Assembly: GCF_020514115.1 (NCBI RefSeq)
Contig: NZ_VTKZ01000008.1
Coordinates: forward strand, 1 to 64,000
Direction of reading: 5' to 3'
Length of the DNA stretch: 64,000 nt
DNA from: Synechococcus sp. MU1642
Lineage (GTDB): Bacteria > Cyanobacteriota > Cyanobacteriia > PCC-6307 > Cyanobiaceae
Shown: positions 20,002 through 27,017 of the stretch, in pieces
Layout: each line of letters begins with the position of its first letter
Position numbering within the stretch: position 1 is the first letter of the stretch
Program-made: the position numbers and the translations under genes
The notes under the pieces: model-generated
The model's input: the letters and a program-made list of their open reading frames with translations, nothing else
What the model was told of the DNA's origin: nothing
The model's database searches: none

Positions 20002-20646
20002 GTGCATCGCGCGCTCCTGGCCTTTGCCCAAACACTGCTGATCGAGCCCCGCTGCCCGATCTGTGATGGACCCTGGGACAGCCCAATGCGGCCGGCGGCT
20101 CTCTGCAGCACGTGCCTCGACGCATTGACTCTCCCTCTGAAAGGGCTCAAGGGCTTGCTCCGATTGCCTAGGTGCGCCCTCGGGCCTTATGCAGGCACTC
20201 TGCGTCAACTGCTGCTCCAGGTGCGTCAGCCGCGCCAAGGGATAGCACTTGTTGCCTTGGTTCAGCTGCTATCGGACCGTTTGCCACTGCCCGCAACAGC
20301 AGTGCTGGTACCGATTCCAAGCTGGAAAAGGCAACGATCCAACCCCTTGCCGCAGCAGATCGCCCTGGGCTTGGGCCGACCGACGGCAGCCCTGCTGCAC
20401 CGCACCCATGCAGGGCTAAGCCAACACCATCTGAACAAAACCCAACGCCAGAACAACCTGATCGGGGCTTTCCAGGCCATCCCCTTGGACAAACAAGGAA
20501 GCCTCGGCTCGGTCTGGCTCGTGGACGACATCCTCACAACCGGATCCACCGCCTTAGCTGCCCATGAGGCCCTTGAAAATGCTGGCCACCACGTGGCTGG
20601 ATTGATCTGCCTGGGACGAAACCCCGCAAAAGAGCGCAGGCGGTGA
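20002..20646 (+). CDS. comF: ComF-family phosphoribosyltransferase-like protein
   Basis: ComF relatives are needed for DNA uptake in natural competence. The 214-residue product has an N-terminal cysteine pair region (PRCPICDGPW...CSTCLDAL, a zinc-finger pattern), and a PRTase fold with the PRPP loop WLVDDILTTGSTALAAHEAL. It begins with GTG. It is intact, unlike dprA at 9941 to 10416. Confidence 0.85.
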   Translation: MHRALLAFAQTLLIEPRCPICDGPWDSPMRPAALCSTCLDALTLPLKGLKGLLRLPRCALGPYAGTLRQLLLQVRQPRQGIALVALVQLLSDRLPLPATAVLVPIPSWKRQRSNPLPQQIALGLGRPTAALLHRTHAGLSQHHLNKTQRQNNLIGAFQAIPLDKQGSLGSVWLVDDILTTGSTALAAHEALENAGHHVAGLICLGRNPAKERRR

Positions 20647-20676
20647 TTTAAGATTCACGAGTCGCTTCGGCGGCGC

Positions 20677-20749
20677 GCCGGGATAGCTCAGTTGGTAGAG
20701 CAGGCGACTGAAAATCGCCGTGTCCCCAGTTCAAATCTGGGTCCTGGCA
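20677..20749 (+). tRNA. tRNA-Phe (GAA)
   Basis: Seventy-three bases with acceptor GCCGGGA against TCCTGGC, anticodon loop CTGAAAA (anticodon GAA) and T arm GTTCAAATC. The last 26 bases are the left copy of the island's attachment repeat, so the tRNA stays whole after insertion. Confidence 0.97.
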
Positions 20750-20750
20750 T
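20724..20750 (+). repeat. Left attachment site (tRNA side)
   Basis: The left 27-base copy spans the T arm and acceptor 3' end of tRNA-Phe. The identity stops at CCCCAG on the left (preceded by T here and C at the right copy) and at GGCAT on the right. Confidence 0.9.
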
Positions 20751-20766
20751 TTCCCGAATCGCCTCA

Positions 20767-20811
20767 AAAGGCACGTGAAAGCACCACATCTGGTGTAATT
20801 ACGTGCTTTTT
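20767..20811 (+). terminator. Hairpin just inside the left island end
   Basis: Arms GCACGT (20771 to 20776) and ACGTGC (20801 to 20806) enclose a second stem CACCA/TGGTG and are followed by TTTTTA. It can end transcripts coming from tRNA-Phe, and it belongs to the island, not the original locus. Confidence 0.6.
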
Positions 20812-20851
20812 AGCGTCCCAAGCGCCTTGTCGACTTTCGTCAAAACGGTAG

Positions 20852-20869
20852 GGGAGCAGCAGGGGAGCA
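20852..20869 (+). repeat. Left GGGAGC pair, possible integrase arm site
   Basis: GGGAGCA occurs at 20852 and again at 20863, 11 bases apart start to start. The same motif pair with the same spacing occurs inside the right end (28512 to 28529). Confidence 0.5.
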
Positions 20870-20923
20870 CGCCCTTTCGGTCAGGCGGAACAAGATCCCC
20901 AGATTTCCCATACCCAAGGACAG

Positions 20924-20957
20924 AAAAAGACCCCTGAGGCGCCCACACCTCAGGGGT
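20924..20957 (-). terminator. Leftward terminator 1
   Basis: Minus strand ACCCCTGAGG, loop, CCTCAGGGGT (perfect 10-base stem), then five T interrupted by one C. Confidence 0.75.
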
Positions 20958-21074
20958 CCCGTCCCTCTCGTTCTTGACCCCATCAACCTCCTTCAAGTGA
21001 TCTCCCGTGAGGAGTAGGAGAACCGTCAAAACAGGTAGTGACGACCGTTCCTGGTTCGGTCGCCCGTAAGCAAT

Positions 21075-21099
21075 AAAAAAGGCGGCAGGGAATGCCGCC
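21075..21099 (-). terminator. Leftward terminator 2
   Basis: Minus strand GGCGGCA TTCCC TGCCGCC followed by six T. Confidence 0.8.
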
Positions 21100-21202
21100 A
21101 GCAAAAAAGGGAGGGACGAACGCGTCGAAATCGCTGGGGTCACCAGCAGGACCACTCTCTTCAGACATCCAAGGATGCCGTGGGTGCCGTTTACGAACTC
21201 AC

Positions 21203-21229
21203 AAAAAAAGGAGCGGTCCCACCCGCTCC
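21203..21229 (-). terminator. Leftward terminator 3
   Basis: Minus strand GGAGCGG GTGGGA CCGCTCC followed by seven T. The GTGGGA loop is shared with terminators 4 and 5. Confidence 0.85.
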
Positions 21230-21341
21230 CAGTTCGACGCATCACCCCCTCACCAAAAGGGAGCAACCACAAGGTGACGGAAGAAATACCTACCAGTCGT
21301 CGCCATTACGACCAAACGACTACCGGGGTCAGCAATCCAAG

Positions 21342-21366
21342 AAAAAGCAGAGGTCCCACCCTCTGC
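21342..21366 (-). terminator. Leftward terminator 4
   Basis: Minus strand GCAGAGG GTGGGA CCTCTGC followed by five T. Stem bases differ from terminators 3 and 5 but pairing is kept. Confidence 0.85.
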
Positions 21367-21602
21367 TCTGTTCGACGCATTCATCTCTTACGGATGATGC
21401 TCTTTTATGTTCTCTCCGTTACAAACCCGTCCGCCATCGGTAGAACCGCTCATTAAGAAGGGGGGTGAGCAGACACCCCCCTGAAGGTCGTTGAGACCTG
21501 GTTTGTCGTCCTAATCGGTCTCTGACCTCATCCCAGTTCTAAGGCGGGTCAGAGCACAAAGGCATGAGCGGAACTACCGGTTCCTGTATCGCAAGGGCAC
21601 AT

Positions 21603-21626
21603 AAAAAAGAGCGGTCCCACCCGCTC
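21603..21626 (-). terminator. Leftward terminator 5
   Basis: Minus strand GAGCGG GTGGGA CCGCTC followed by six T. Confidence 0.85.
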
Positions 21627-21735
21627 TCCTGAAGACACATTCCCACCCCCCTTACAAGGGGATGTCCTGATGCTCGCGAGACAAACTGATATCGCCATCC
21701 GTAAAAGCGCCCATTTGCTTGTATCGCTTCGGCAC

Positions 21736-21766
21736 AAAAAAAGGAGCGGTATCCCTATCACTCCTT
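21736..21766 (-). terminator. Leftward terminator 6
   Basis: Minus strand AAGGAG...CTCCTT stem with one internal mismatch and a GGGA loop, followed by a run of T. Confidence 0.6.
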
Positions 21767-21986
21767 CGGGGACTGAAAGTGCCGCTAGGCGGGACGACGC
21801 CAAGCGACCACCACCATCACCCATGAGGTGGGACTGCTGTGGGTGCCGTGAGCGTTTTCCAAGAAAAGACCCAGGAGTGTTTGACCTCCTGAGTTCCTCG
21901 CTCTCATGCGATGCAACCGGTTTAACACCGCTTGGCAAGCATTTGTGCTTACGGAATACCGAACTTTGTATCAATACAGAGCAAAG

Positions 21987-22157
21987 TCATTCGCCCAGAG
22001 CAGGATCCCTGGAGAACTCTGAATAGAGCGCCGATGCTTCATCGGGCATCCCGCCATCCCAAAGCGTTTGCGTCCTCTCCAGCAACCAAGTCCCCGCTTC
22101 ACTCCAAAGTTCCCGCTGGAAGGTGGATTTGAGGTGGTTGGCGTCTCTGTAAGACAT
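21987..22157 (-). CDS. Small island protein, paralogue of the one at 24903
   Basis: A 56-residue product from the ATG at 22157 (MSYRDANHLKSTFQRELWSE). The segment TWLLERTQTLWDGGMPDEAS resembles IWWNHKVQELRDAERFDDAY in the gene at 24903, with an aromatic pair, a charged helix and an A-x-L-x-x-E-F ending. Function unknown. The longer frame from 22190 adds 11 codons. Confidence 0.55.
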   Translation of the reverse strand: MSYRDANHLKSTFQRELWSEAGTWLLERTQTLWDGGMPDEASALYSEFSRDPALGE

Positions 22158-22259
22158 GGAGGGGCAACACCTTTTTGAGGTTGTAGGCACCCGCCATATG
22201 GGTAGCGGCAGCGATTTTTACCGGATTGGTATTTGGGGTGCGTCCGTGACCACTACCCA

Positions 22260-22296
22260 CAAAAAGACACCCCGCAGGGGCATGACCTTGCGGGGT
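22260..22296 (-). terminator. Leftward terminator 7
   Basis: Minus strand ACCCCGCA, loop, TGCGGGGT, then a short spacer and five T. Confidence 0.7.
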
Positions 22297-22394
22297 ACTG
22301 ATAACTCGTTCAGAAGGAATTAAACAATCTCTAAGTATTCCTACTTACGAGACTCCTGGCTTTGCAGCATAGGGACACAAACAAAAAGGACCGT

Positions 22395-22639
22395 TCAGGG
22401 TTCAGCAGTCAAACCCCATAGAGGTCTTGTCTTCTTCCACCCCTGGGGCTGAAGCGACTTCCACATCTGCTCTGCGGCGTCTTTCCTCAGAGATCGAAGC
22501 TCCTTGAGCAGTGGCGGACCAACAGGCATCTGTCGCCCTCGGCCAATGAAGACCTTGGGGTCTCGGACCCACGCTGAGTTGTCCTTATGGAAACGCCACT
22601 CCAATGGTCATTGACGTCTATCAACCATCCCTCTTGCAT
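22395..22639 (-). pseudogene. DUF1651-like small gene with a frameshift
   Basis: The minus strand starts with an ATG at 22639 that overlaps the stop of the preceding gene and encodes MQEGWLIDVNDHW. One base later, in the neighbouring frame, it continues WRFHKDNSAWVRDPKVFIGR to PLWGLTAEP, ending at 22395. The joined protein fits the marine picocyanobacterial DUF1651 pattern (GWL-D, RFH-D--W--DP-VF, PPLLK, W--L--QGW). Either it is a pseudogene or a TTG at 22604 starts a shorter 69-residue product. Confidence 0.6.
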
Positions 22640-22871
22640 CACGCCACCTCCGGGCACCAAACCATTTCCGCTTCCCTGCGGACCATCCAGTTGCGGCACC
22701 TCTTCGTCAGGTGCTCGCCATGCGGAACCTGGCGACGCTGGAGACCACAAGTAAGCAACGTGTGGCAGTGCTGGTCGCAGACATAGGAGAAAAGTGCTGG
22801 CACGTCATACAGACGCGAGAGGATCTGGTCTGCCTCAGACCATCCACAAAGTCCCATTCCTCTTCCGACAT
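22639..22871 (-). pseudogene. Cysteine-rich small gene with a frameshift
   Basis: From an ATG at 22871 the minus strand encodes MSEEEWDFVDGLRQTRSSRV then CMTCQHFS. In the neighbouring frame it continues YVCDQHCHTLLTCGLQRRQV, then PHGEHLTKRCRNWM, to a stop at 22639. A single frameshift joins the two into a protein of about 77 residues with regularly spaced Cys/His, suggesting a metal-binding fold. Its stop overlaps the next start (TGATG), so the two broken genes formed an operon. It is antisense to and abuts the recombinase remnant. Confidence 0.5.
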
Positions 22872-22874
22872 GGA

Positions 22875-23321
22875 GATCGCCCTGAACTGAGCAAGTGCCT
22901 GGATGGTCTCCGTGATGGCGACACCCTTGTGATCCACGAACTGGATCGTCTTGGGCGCTCAATGGTCGAAATGCTTGTTCAGGTCAATGGTCTGATCGAA
23001 CGCGGGGTGGCGATCAAAACCCTGGATGAGCGACTGGGCACTGCCTCGATGCCTGAGGAGTTGGTGAAGTTGGTGGTGGGCGTGATGGGTTACGCCGCCG
23101 AGATGGAACTGAAGGGCATCAAGAAGCGCACTGCTGAGGGCAGAGAGGTCGCGAAGAACAGAGGGGTGAAGTTCGGCAGGAAGAAGAACTACACGCCCCA
23201 GCAGGCAGCAGCAGTGCTGGAGATGCGGCAGCGGGGCGATGGATACAGGACCATCGCGTCAGCAATGGGGATGACGGCATCAATGGTTCGCCGGATCCTT
23301 CAGCAGCAAGAGGTGGCGTGA
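22875..23321 (+). pseudogene. Serine recombinase lacking its catalytic N terminus
   Basis: The frame matches resolvase/invertase family proteins from DRPELSKCLDGLRDGDTLVI through ELDRLGRSM, the E helix (MGYAAEMELKGIKKRTAEG) and a C-terminal HTH (YRTIASAMGMTASMVRRIL). The first 60 or so residues that normally hold the catalytic serine (Y-R-V-S) are missing. The open frame does extend up to 22794 but that part is unrelated and antisense to another gene. It is most likely inactive. Confidence 0.75.
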
Positions 23322-23499
23322 TGCTGAAGATCCATGCGGGAGTGGTCCTGGGTATTTGCTCTTCACCAGTCCAGGAGCACGTCAGACCACAGCAGACGTT
23401 CTTCGGTTCGCTGCTGATGCTCGTGCTCCAGCGGTCGAGGACGAAGACTCGAAAACGCTTCAGAATCGGATCAACGAAGTGCTCAAAGGCGACCAGTGA
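23321..23499 (+). pseudogene. Frameshifted copy A of the small membrane gene
   Basis: Begins MLKIHAGVVLG with an ATG overlapping the recombinase stop, then shifts frame to YLLFTSPGARQTTADVLRFA and ends LQNRINEVLKGDQ. The second part aligns with the intact copy B at 25218 (YANPEARQITADLLRATGDA...RINEVLVGD). It ends in the GTG start of the next gene. Confidence 0.65.
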
Positions 23500-24179
23500 T
23501 CGCTGTTGTCTTCTGGATTCTGTGCGGAGTCTTCGCTTCCACCATTGCCGGAGGCAAAGGGCACGGCGGGTGTAGTTGGTTCTTGGGCGGGATCCTGTTT
23601 GGTCCCCTTGCACTGATCGCCACCCTTGGGTTGAGAGACCGAAAGCGGGACTGGGACACCCAAAAGCTGATCAACACCCAGGAGGAAATGCTGGATGAGA
23701 TCCAGCGGAAGCACGCCTGGGATAGGCAGCAATGGGAACAGGAGAAAGAACGTCAGTACCTAGAAGCGGAGTCCAGGCGAGACGACGACTACCGCTTGCC
23801 TCCAGAGCAAGAGGAGGAGGAGTGGGATGAGGAACCTGGGGAGGGTGAGGTCATCGATGTGAGCACCTCAGAAGAGGACTCACTCGACGACTACCTCCAC
23901 ACCCTTGAGTACGACGAAGACGTGCCTGGTCTTCTGGAGAAACTCAGTGTCCTGGGGATGGAGACGAAGGCAGAGTTCCTCTATCGCCTCAAGTGGAACG
24001 TCGAGGTGCCTGAAAACCAAGTAGCGGAGCAACTCTTCGCTGAGCACATCTGGAAGGAGGTGCTCAACAAGTCAGACGACACCGACTACCAGGAGTTCTG
24101 GGAGAAGGAGTTAGCGCAATCATTCCTAGTGGTCAGAACACAGGACAACGCCTACTTCCTGAAGCGAGTCCACGGATGA
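23496..24179 (+). CDS. Membrane protein with long acidic coiled-coil tail
   Basis: A 227-residue protein with GTG start overlapping the previous stop. Residues 1 to 45 hold two hydrophobic segments (IAVVFWILCGVFASTIAGG and FLGGILFGPLALIATLGL). A charged helix follows (RQQWEQEKERQYLEAESRRD), then a very acidic stretch around residues 105 to 150 and a helical end. I recognise no family. It is the longest intact cargo gene besides the integrase. Confidence 0.7.
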   Translation: MIAVVFWILCGVFASTIAGGKGHGGCSWFLGGILFGPLALIATLGLRDRKRDWDTQKLINTQEEMLDEIQRKHAWDRQQWEQEKERQYLEAESRRDDDYRLPPEQEEEEWDEEPGEGEVIDVSTSEEDSLDDYLHTLEYDEDVPGLLEKLSVLGMETKAEFLYRLKWNVEVPENQVAEQLFAEHIWKEVLNKSDDTDYQEFWEKELAQSFLVVRTQDNAYFLKRVHG

Positions 24180-24379
24180 TGAAGGCGCTGCTACTCGCAC
24201 TACTACTGATCGGAGGACCAGCAATGTCATGCACTTGAAAATGGGAAATCACTCTCTACTCAGGCGGTAAGACCTGGAAGGAGGAAATCGTTACCAGCAA
24301 CCGCCAAGATGCTGAAAGAGCAGCGATGGCAAGGAACCCTCACACCAAGATCATTGGTCGGAATCCTGTTTGCCGTTAG
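24179..24379 (+). pseudogene. Small secreted protein gene with an in-frame TGA
   Basis: MKALLLALLLIGGPAMSCT looks like a signal peptide, then TGA at 24236 to 24238, and the frame continues KWEITLYSGGKTWKEEIVTS to a TAG at 24377. Without the TGA it would be a 65-residue secreted protein of a type common in these genomes. The first ATG overlaps the preceding stop. Confidence 0.55.
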
Positions 24380-24395
24380 TCCTTAGGTGGAGAAA

Positions 24396-24575
24396 TCACT
24401 CTCCCTCATCAAGGATTCCTTGTAGAGCAAACAACTTGTCCTGCTCCTCCTCCCCAACAATCACATGGACTGCTGTGCCATCCGGAAGGGAGTATTCCTC
24501 AGTAACAACAGCATCAGGATGGACTCCCAAAGAGACCTTCTGACCTTCCAAAAGCATGTAGCAGTAATTGGTCAC
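24396..24575 (-). CDS. Small island protein on the minus strand
   Basis: A 59-residue frame from a GTG at 24575, encoding VTNYCYMLLEGQKVSLGVHP and an acidic end (VIVGEEEQDKLFALQGILDE). Codon use and composition look protein-like. No clear ribosome binding site is seen and I recognise no family. Confidence 0.45.
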   Translation of the reverse strand: MTNYCYMLLEGQKVSLGVHPDAVVTEEYSLPDGTAVHVIVGEEEQDKLFALQGILDEGE

Positions 24576-24902
24576 GCCTGGGAGGGAAGTTGCTCCACAT
24601 GCTTGAGGGGAGAGGGGGAAGGAGCACTAAAAGCACAAACAACTTTACAGATTTTGGTTCAACTCGGCACACACAATCGCCTGTAGTCAAAATTGCAGAG
24701 CGGATATTTTTTCAGAAAGTGGATCGGAATATCACTATTGCCAAGCACTTCCTCTGCAGTTTTAAAGGGCCTAACGATTAAGTACGAACGACTTATCATA
24801 TCTATCTCAAGGATCAGATCCATAGGCAAAACTTCCTTTATCCTGATTTACTTGCGTTCCTGTTCTCAGCAGATACTCTTCCCTGAAATCAGAAAGGCGC
24901 TT
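24576..24902. other. AT-rich spacer without a supported gene
   Basis: About 330 bases with only weak overlapping frames. Nothing was recognised; it may hold promoters for the flanking divergent genes. Confidence 0.5.
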
Positions 24903-25082
24903 ATGTCTGGAGGATCAGGGTTCAACCCCTCACCTGAACAACTCCAAGCAATTATCGACACTGGAATCTGGTGGAATCACAAGGTCCAAGAACTCAGAGA
25001 TGCTGAGCGGTTCGATGATGCGTACGCTCTACTTCAAGAGTTTGATGTAATTACATCTCGATCACTGGAAGGCGGTCATTAA
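24903..25082 (+). CDS. Small island protein, paralogue of the one at 21987
   Basis: A 59-residue product (MSGGSGFNPSPEQLQAIIDT, then GIWWNHKVQELRDAERFDDA). The core resembles the minus-strand gene at 21987 to 22157. Its stop is at the first base pairs of the recombinase remnant B. Confidence 0.55.
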   Translation: MSGGSGFNPSPEQLQAIIDTGIWWNHKVQELRDAERFDDAYALLQEFDVITSRSLEGGH

Positions 25083-25200
25083 AAAGGCACCACCGGGAAG
25101 GGAAGTAGCAGTTATGGAGATTAGCCAGAGAGGAGGTGGATACGGAAAAATCGCATCAGCGATGGGGATGACAACATCGATGGTTCGTCGGATCATTTAG
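25081..25200 (+). pseudogene. Serine recombinase C-terminal remnant B
   Basis: Only the C-terminal HTH remains: VMEISQRGGGYGKIASAMGM then TTSMVRRII and a stop. It matches the end of the remnant at 22875 to 23321 (VLEMRQRGDGYRTIASAMGM). As in that copy, the small membrane gene follows. Confidence 0.7.
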
Positions 25201-25217
25201 TAACAGGTGAAGGTGTC

Positions 25218-25385
25218 GTGCTGAGAGTTCTGCTGGGTATTGCCATTGGCGTCTTCATCTACGCCAACCCAGAGGCAAGACAGATCACTGCTGATCTACT
25301 CAGAGCAACAGGAGACGCGCTTGCCCCCGCCTTGGAGGAGAAGACGCTCGAAGATCGGATCAACGAAGTCTTGGTAGGCGACTAA
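25218..25385 (+). CDS. Small membrane protein, intact copy B
   Basis: A 55-residue product with GTG start: MLRVLLGIAIGVFIYANPEA, then RQITADLLRATGDALAPALE and RINEVLVGD. One N-terminal membrane helix and an amphipathic acidic tail. It follows a recombinase remnant exactly as copy A does. Function unknown. Confidence 0.6.
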   Translation: MLRVLLGIAIGVFIYANPEARQITADLLRATGDALAPALEEKTLEDRINEVLVGD

Positions 25386-25389
25386 GGGG

Positions 25390-25569
25390 ATGGCAGGGAA
25401 TCAGTTCCAAATCCAAGAACTGAACCCCTTTTTGGAATGGCACCTCCACGCGAGAGCAGCGTCATTAGGGGTCGCCTGTGAACAAGCAAAGAGGATCGCC
25501 AAGATGATCGGCAGGAAAACCCGAGTGCTGAGCGAAGACGGAGAAGTCCTAACTGAGGTGAATCCATGA
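25390..25569 (+). CDS. Small cytosolic island protein
   Basis: A 59-residue frame with AAGGGG just before the ATG: MAGNQFQIQELNPFLEWHLH, with a later basic helix (EQAKRIAKMIGRKTRVL). It starts 4 bases after copy B and could be co-transcribed. Not recognised. Confidence 0.5.
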   Translation: MAGNQFQIQELNPFLEWHLHARAASLGVACEQAKRIAKMIGRKTRVLSEDGEVLTEVNP

Positions 25570-25594
25570 GAATGCCGGGTTTGATGAGGGACGA

Positions 25595-26059
25595 ATGAGG
25601 GCATTACTCCTTCTGCTTCTGTCAGCAATGCCTGCGAGTGCAGTCCCACTGCCCTTGGTCTGCGAAGTAACCAGTGAAGAGGTCCCCACCATTTCCATTC
25701 GCTTGGAAGAGCGAACTCCTACGGCACTTCGAGGGGTTCTAATCCAGGACGACAAACGACTTGGAATATTTATGTCCAGTAAACCCAAGCAGTACCGCCA
25801 AACCACTTGGTCCTTCTTCACCCAGGACGCCGCTAACTCAGGAACTGCTCTGCTATTTGAGAACGACCTTGTATGGAACCCGCACAAGCGAGTCCCCAAA
25901 CCCCAGGACGTCAATCGAGTGATTTTTGTTGGGTTGGACAATGCGCTCCTTTTTTGGCGAACAGAGGAATTCGCTCCAAATCGAGAACTCCTGAAAGCAG
26001 CGGCGGGGTTCTGGACCATCTCTGCGCAATGCCTGGGTGGTCGGATTGTGCGTGGTTAA
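25595..26059 (+). CDS. Secreted or periplasmic protein of unknown function
   Basis: A 154-residue product with a clear signal peptide (MRALLLLLLSAMPASAVPLP). Two cysteines (CEV near residue 23 and QCLGG near residue 147) could form a disulfide. The rest is mixed beta/alpha-like with no motif I recognise. It lies near the middle of the island. Confidence 0.65.
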   Translation: MRALLLLLLSAMPASAVPLPLVCEVTSEEVPTISIRLEERTPTALRGVLIQDDKRLGIFMSSKPKQYRQTTWSFFTQDAANSGTALLFENDLVWNPHKRVPKPQDVNRVIFVGLDNALLFWRTEEFAPNRELLKAAAGFWTISAQCLGGRIVRG

Positions 26060-26188
26060 AACCACTCCCAACCAGTTCGGTATCGCGAAGGCACTCAATT
26101 CAGCATTTCTTCCATGAATCTTCGGGGAGCATTGCCGCAACAGTGATCTCAACGTCCGTAGGTTCCGCAGATACATCCCTTACCCCTC

Positions 26189-26368
26189 ATGTGCCCGCCT
26201 GACCTTTCCAGTCTCAAGTGGGGCGATGACGGTGATTTGTCCCCTCACGACACCCTGAACCTGGTGGAGAGATTGACCAGAGCAGAACAGGAATCAAAAG
26301 GGTCAGACGAAACGACTCTGAACTCCAGTCCCCTGCCGCAGGATTCAGACTCCGCGGATATTCCCTGA
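26189..26368 (+). CDS. Possible small acidic protein
   Basis: A 59-codon frame (MCPPDLSSLKWGDDGDLSPH) with acid-rich composition. A further 24-codon frame (26383 to 26457, MDAAQTEETIRSLLTKLKKD) follows. Both are unsupported beyond being open and protein-like. Confidence 0.3.
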   Translation: MCPPDLSSLKWGDDGDLSPHDTLNLVERLTRAEQESKGSDETTLNSSPLPQDSDSADIP

Positions 26369-26457
26369 CACCAGAGGGACCAATGGACGCAGCGCAAACC
26401 GAAGAAACCATCCGCTCTCTCCTAACCAAATTGAAGAAGGACAAGGTGGATTGCTGA

Positions 26458-27017
26458 CGGCGGTTCCAGAACTCCTTGATTGCTGTCTTGTGGAGTTCAG
26501 AGCGATCCAGTCCCAGTTCAGAACAAAGTTTATGCTCAATGGGAACCAATATTGGCGCTTCTCTCTTGGTATAGGTCGTGTTAAATCTTTGACTATTTAG
26601 TTTCCTCAACATGCTTGATGGGGGTGGTTACAGGGGGGGGTTTGCTTGGCAGTTGATTTATTGGGACTCCCTTGTGTTATTCTTGTTTTTTCGTTCTCTA
26701 ACGGTCTTAAATAGAGAACAAAACTATATTTATTCGGACATTTAATTCATTCCCCTTCGGGGAATACTCGCTTCGCTCGTGGCCTCTAGCGTGCTTTCAT
26801 CCCTTTGGAGCAAATTTAGACACACCCTTGAGGCCAAAGGTCACAAACCTAATCATGTATTCCAGGAGCATGACTAACGCCTTTCGCGACAATTGCGACG
26901 CAAAGGGATACAAGGATCCAGAGATTTCTCATCAACCTCCACAAAGTTAATCCTACAGGCTAATCAACATCTAGTCAAATTTTAATTAGTATCAGAGTGC
27001 AATCAAATCCATTGCTC
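26458..27017. other. Gene-free region ahead of the integrase 3' end
   Basis: About 560 bases, AT rich, no supported gene. It contains a perfect inverted repeat GTTCTCTA...TAGAGAAC (26693 to 26719) and a perfect hairpin ATTCCCC TTC GGGGAAT (26749 to 26765). Confidence 0.6.
26693..26719. repeat. 8-base inverted repeat, possible operator
   Basis: GTTCTCTA (26693 to 26700) and TAGAGAAC (26712 to 26719) are perfect arms 11 bases apart. There is no T run after it on either strand, so a protein-binding site is more likely than a terminator. Confidence 0.45.

Larger units (their letters stand above)
20812..21986. other. Left island arm without a convincing protein gene
   Basis: About 1.2 kb holds six leftward hairpins but no protein I can support. 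A 157-codon minus-strand frame (21272 to 20799) runs straight through three hairpins and looks accidental. Tiny frames sit just ahead of some hairpins, for example an ATG at 21715 to a TAA at 21653 on the minus strand (MGAFTDGDISLSREHQDIPL). These could be remnants of small genes or small RNAs. Confidence 0.5.

Noticed and set aside
20799-21272. A 157-codon minus-strand frame in the left island arm
   Set aside because: It reads through three strong terminator hairpins, has no family match and its composition follows the repeats. It looks accidental.
20924-22296. Repeated hairpins as a CRISPR array
   Set aside because: Spacing is irregular, the stems differ in sequence, each has a T run on one strand, and there are no cas genes. 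They are terminators.
22794-22874. Upstream part of the serine recombinase frame as its true N terminus
   Set aside because: This stretch is antisense to the Cys-rich gene, lacks the Y-R-V-S catalytic motif, and homology starts only at DRPELS.
24236-24238. In-frame TGA as selenocysteine
   Set aside because: No selenocysteine machinery or SECIS-like element is seen, and the surrounding island genes are also decaying; a nonsense mutation is simpler.
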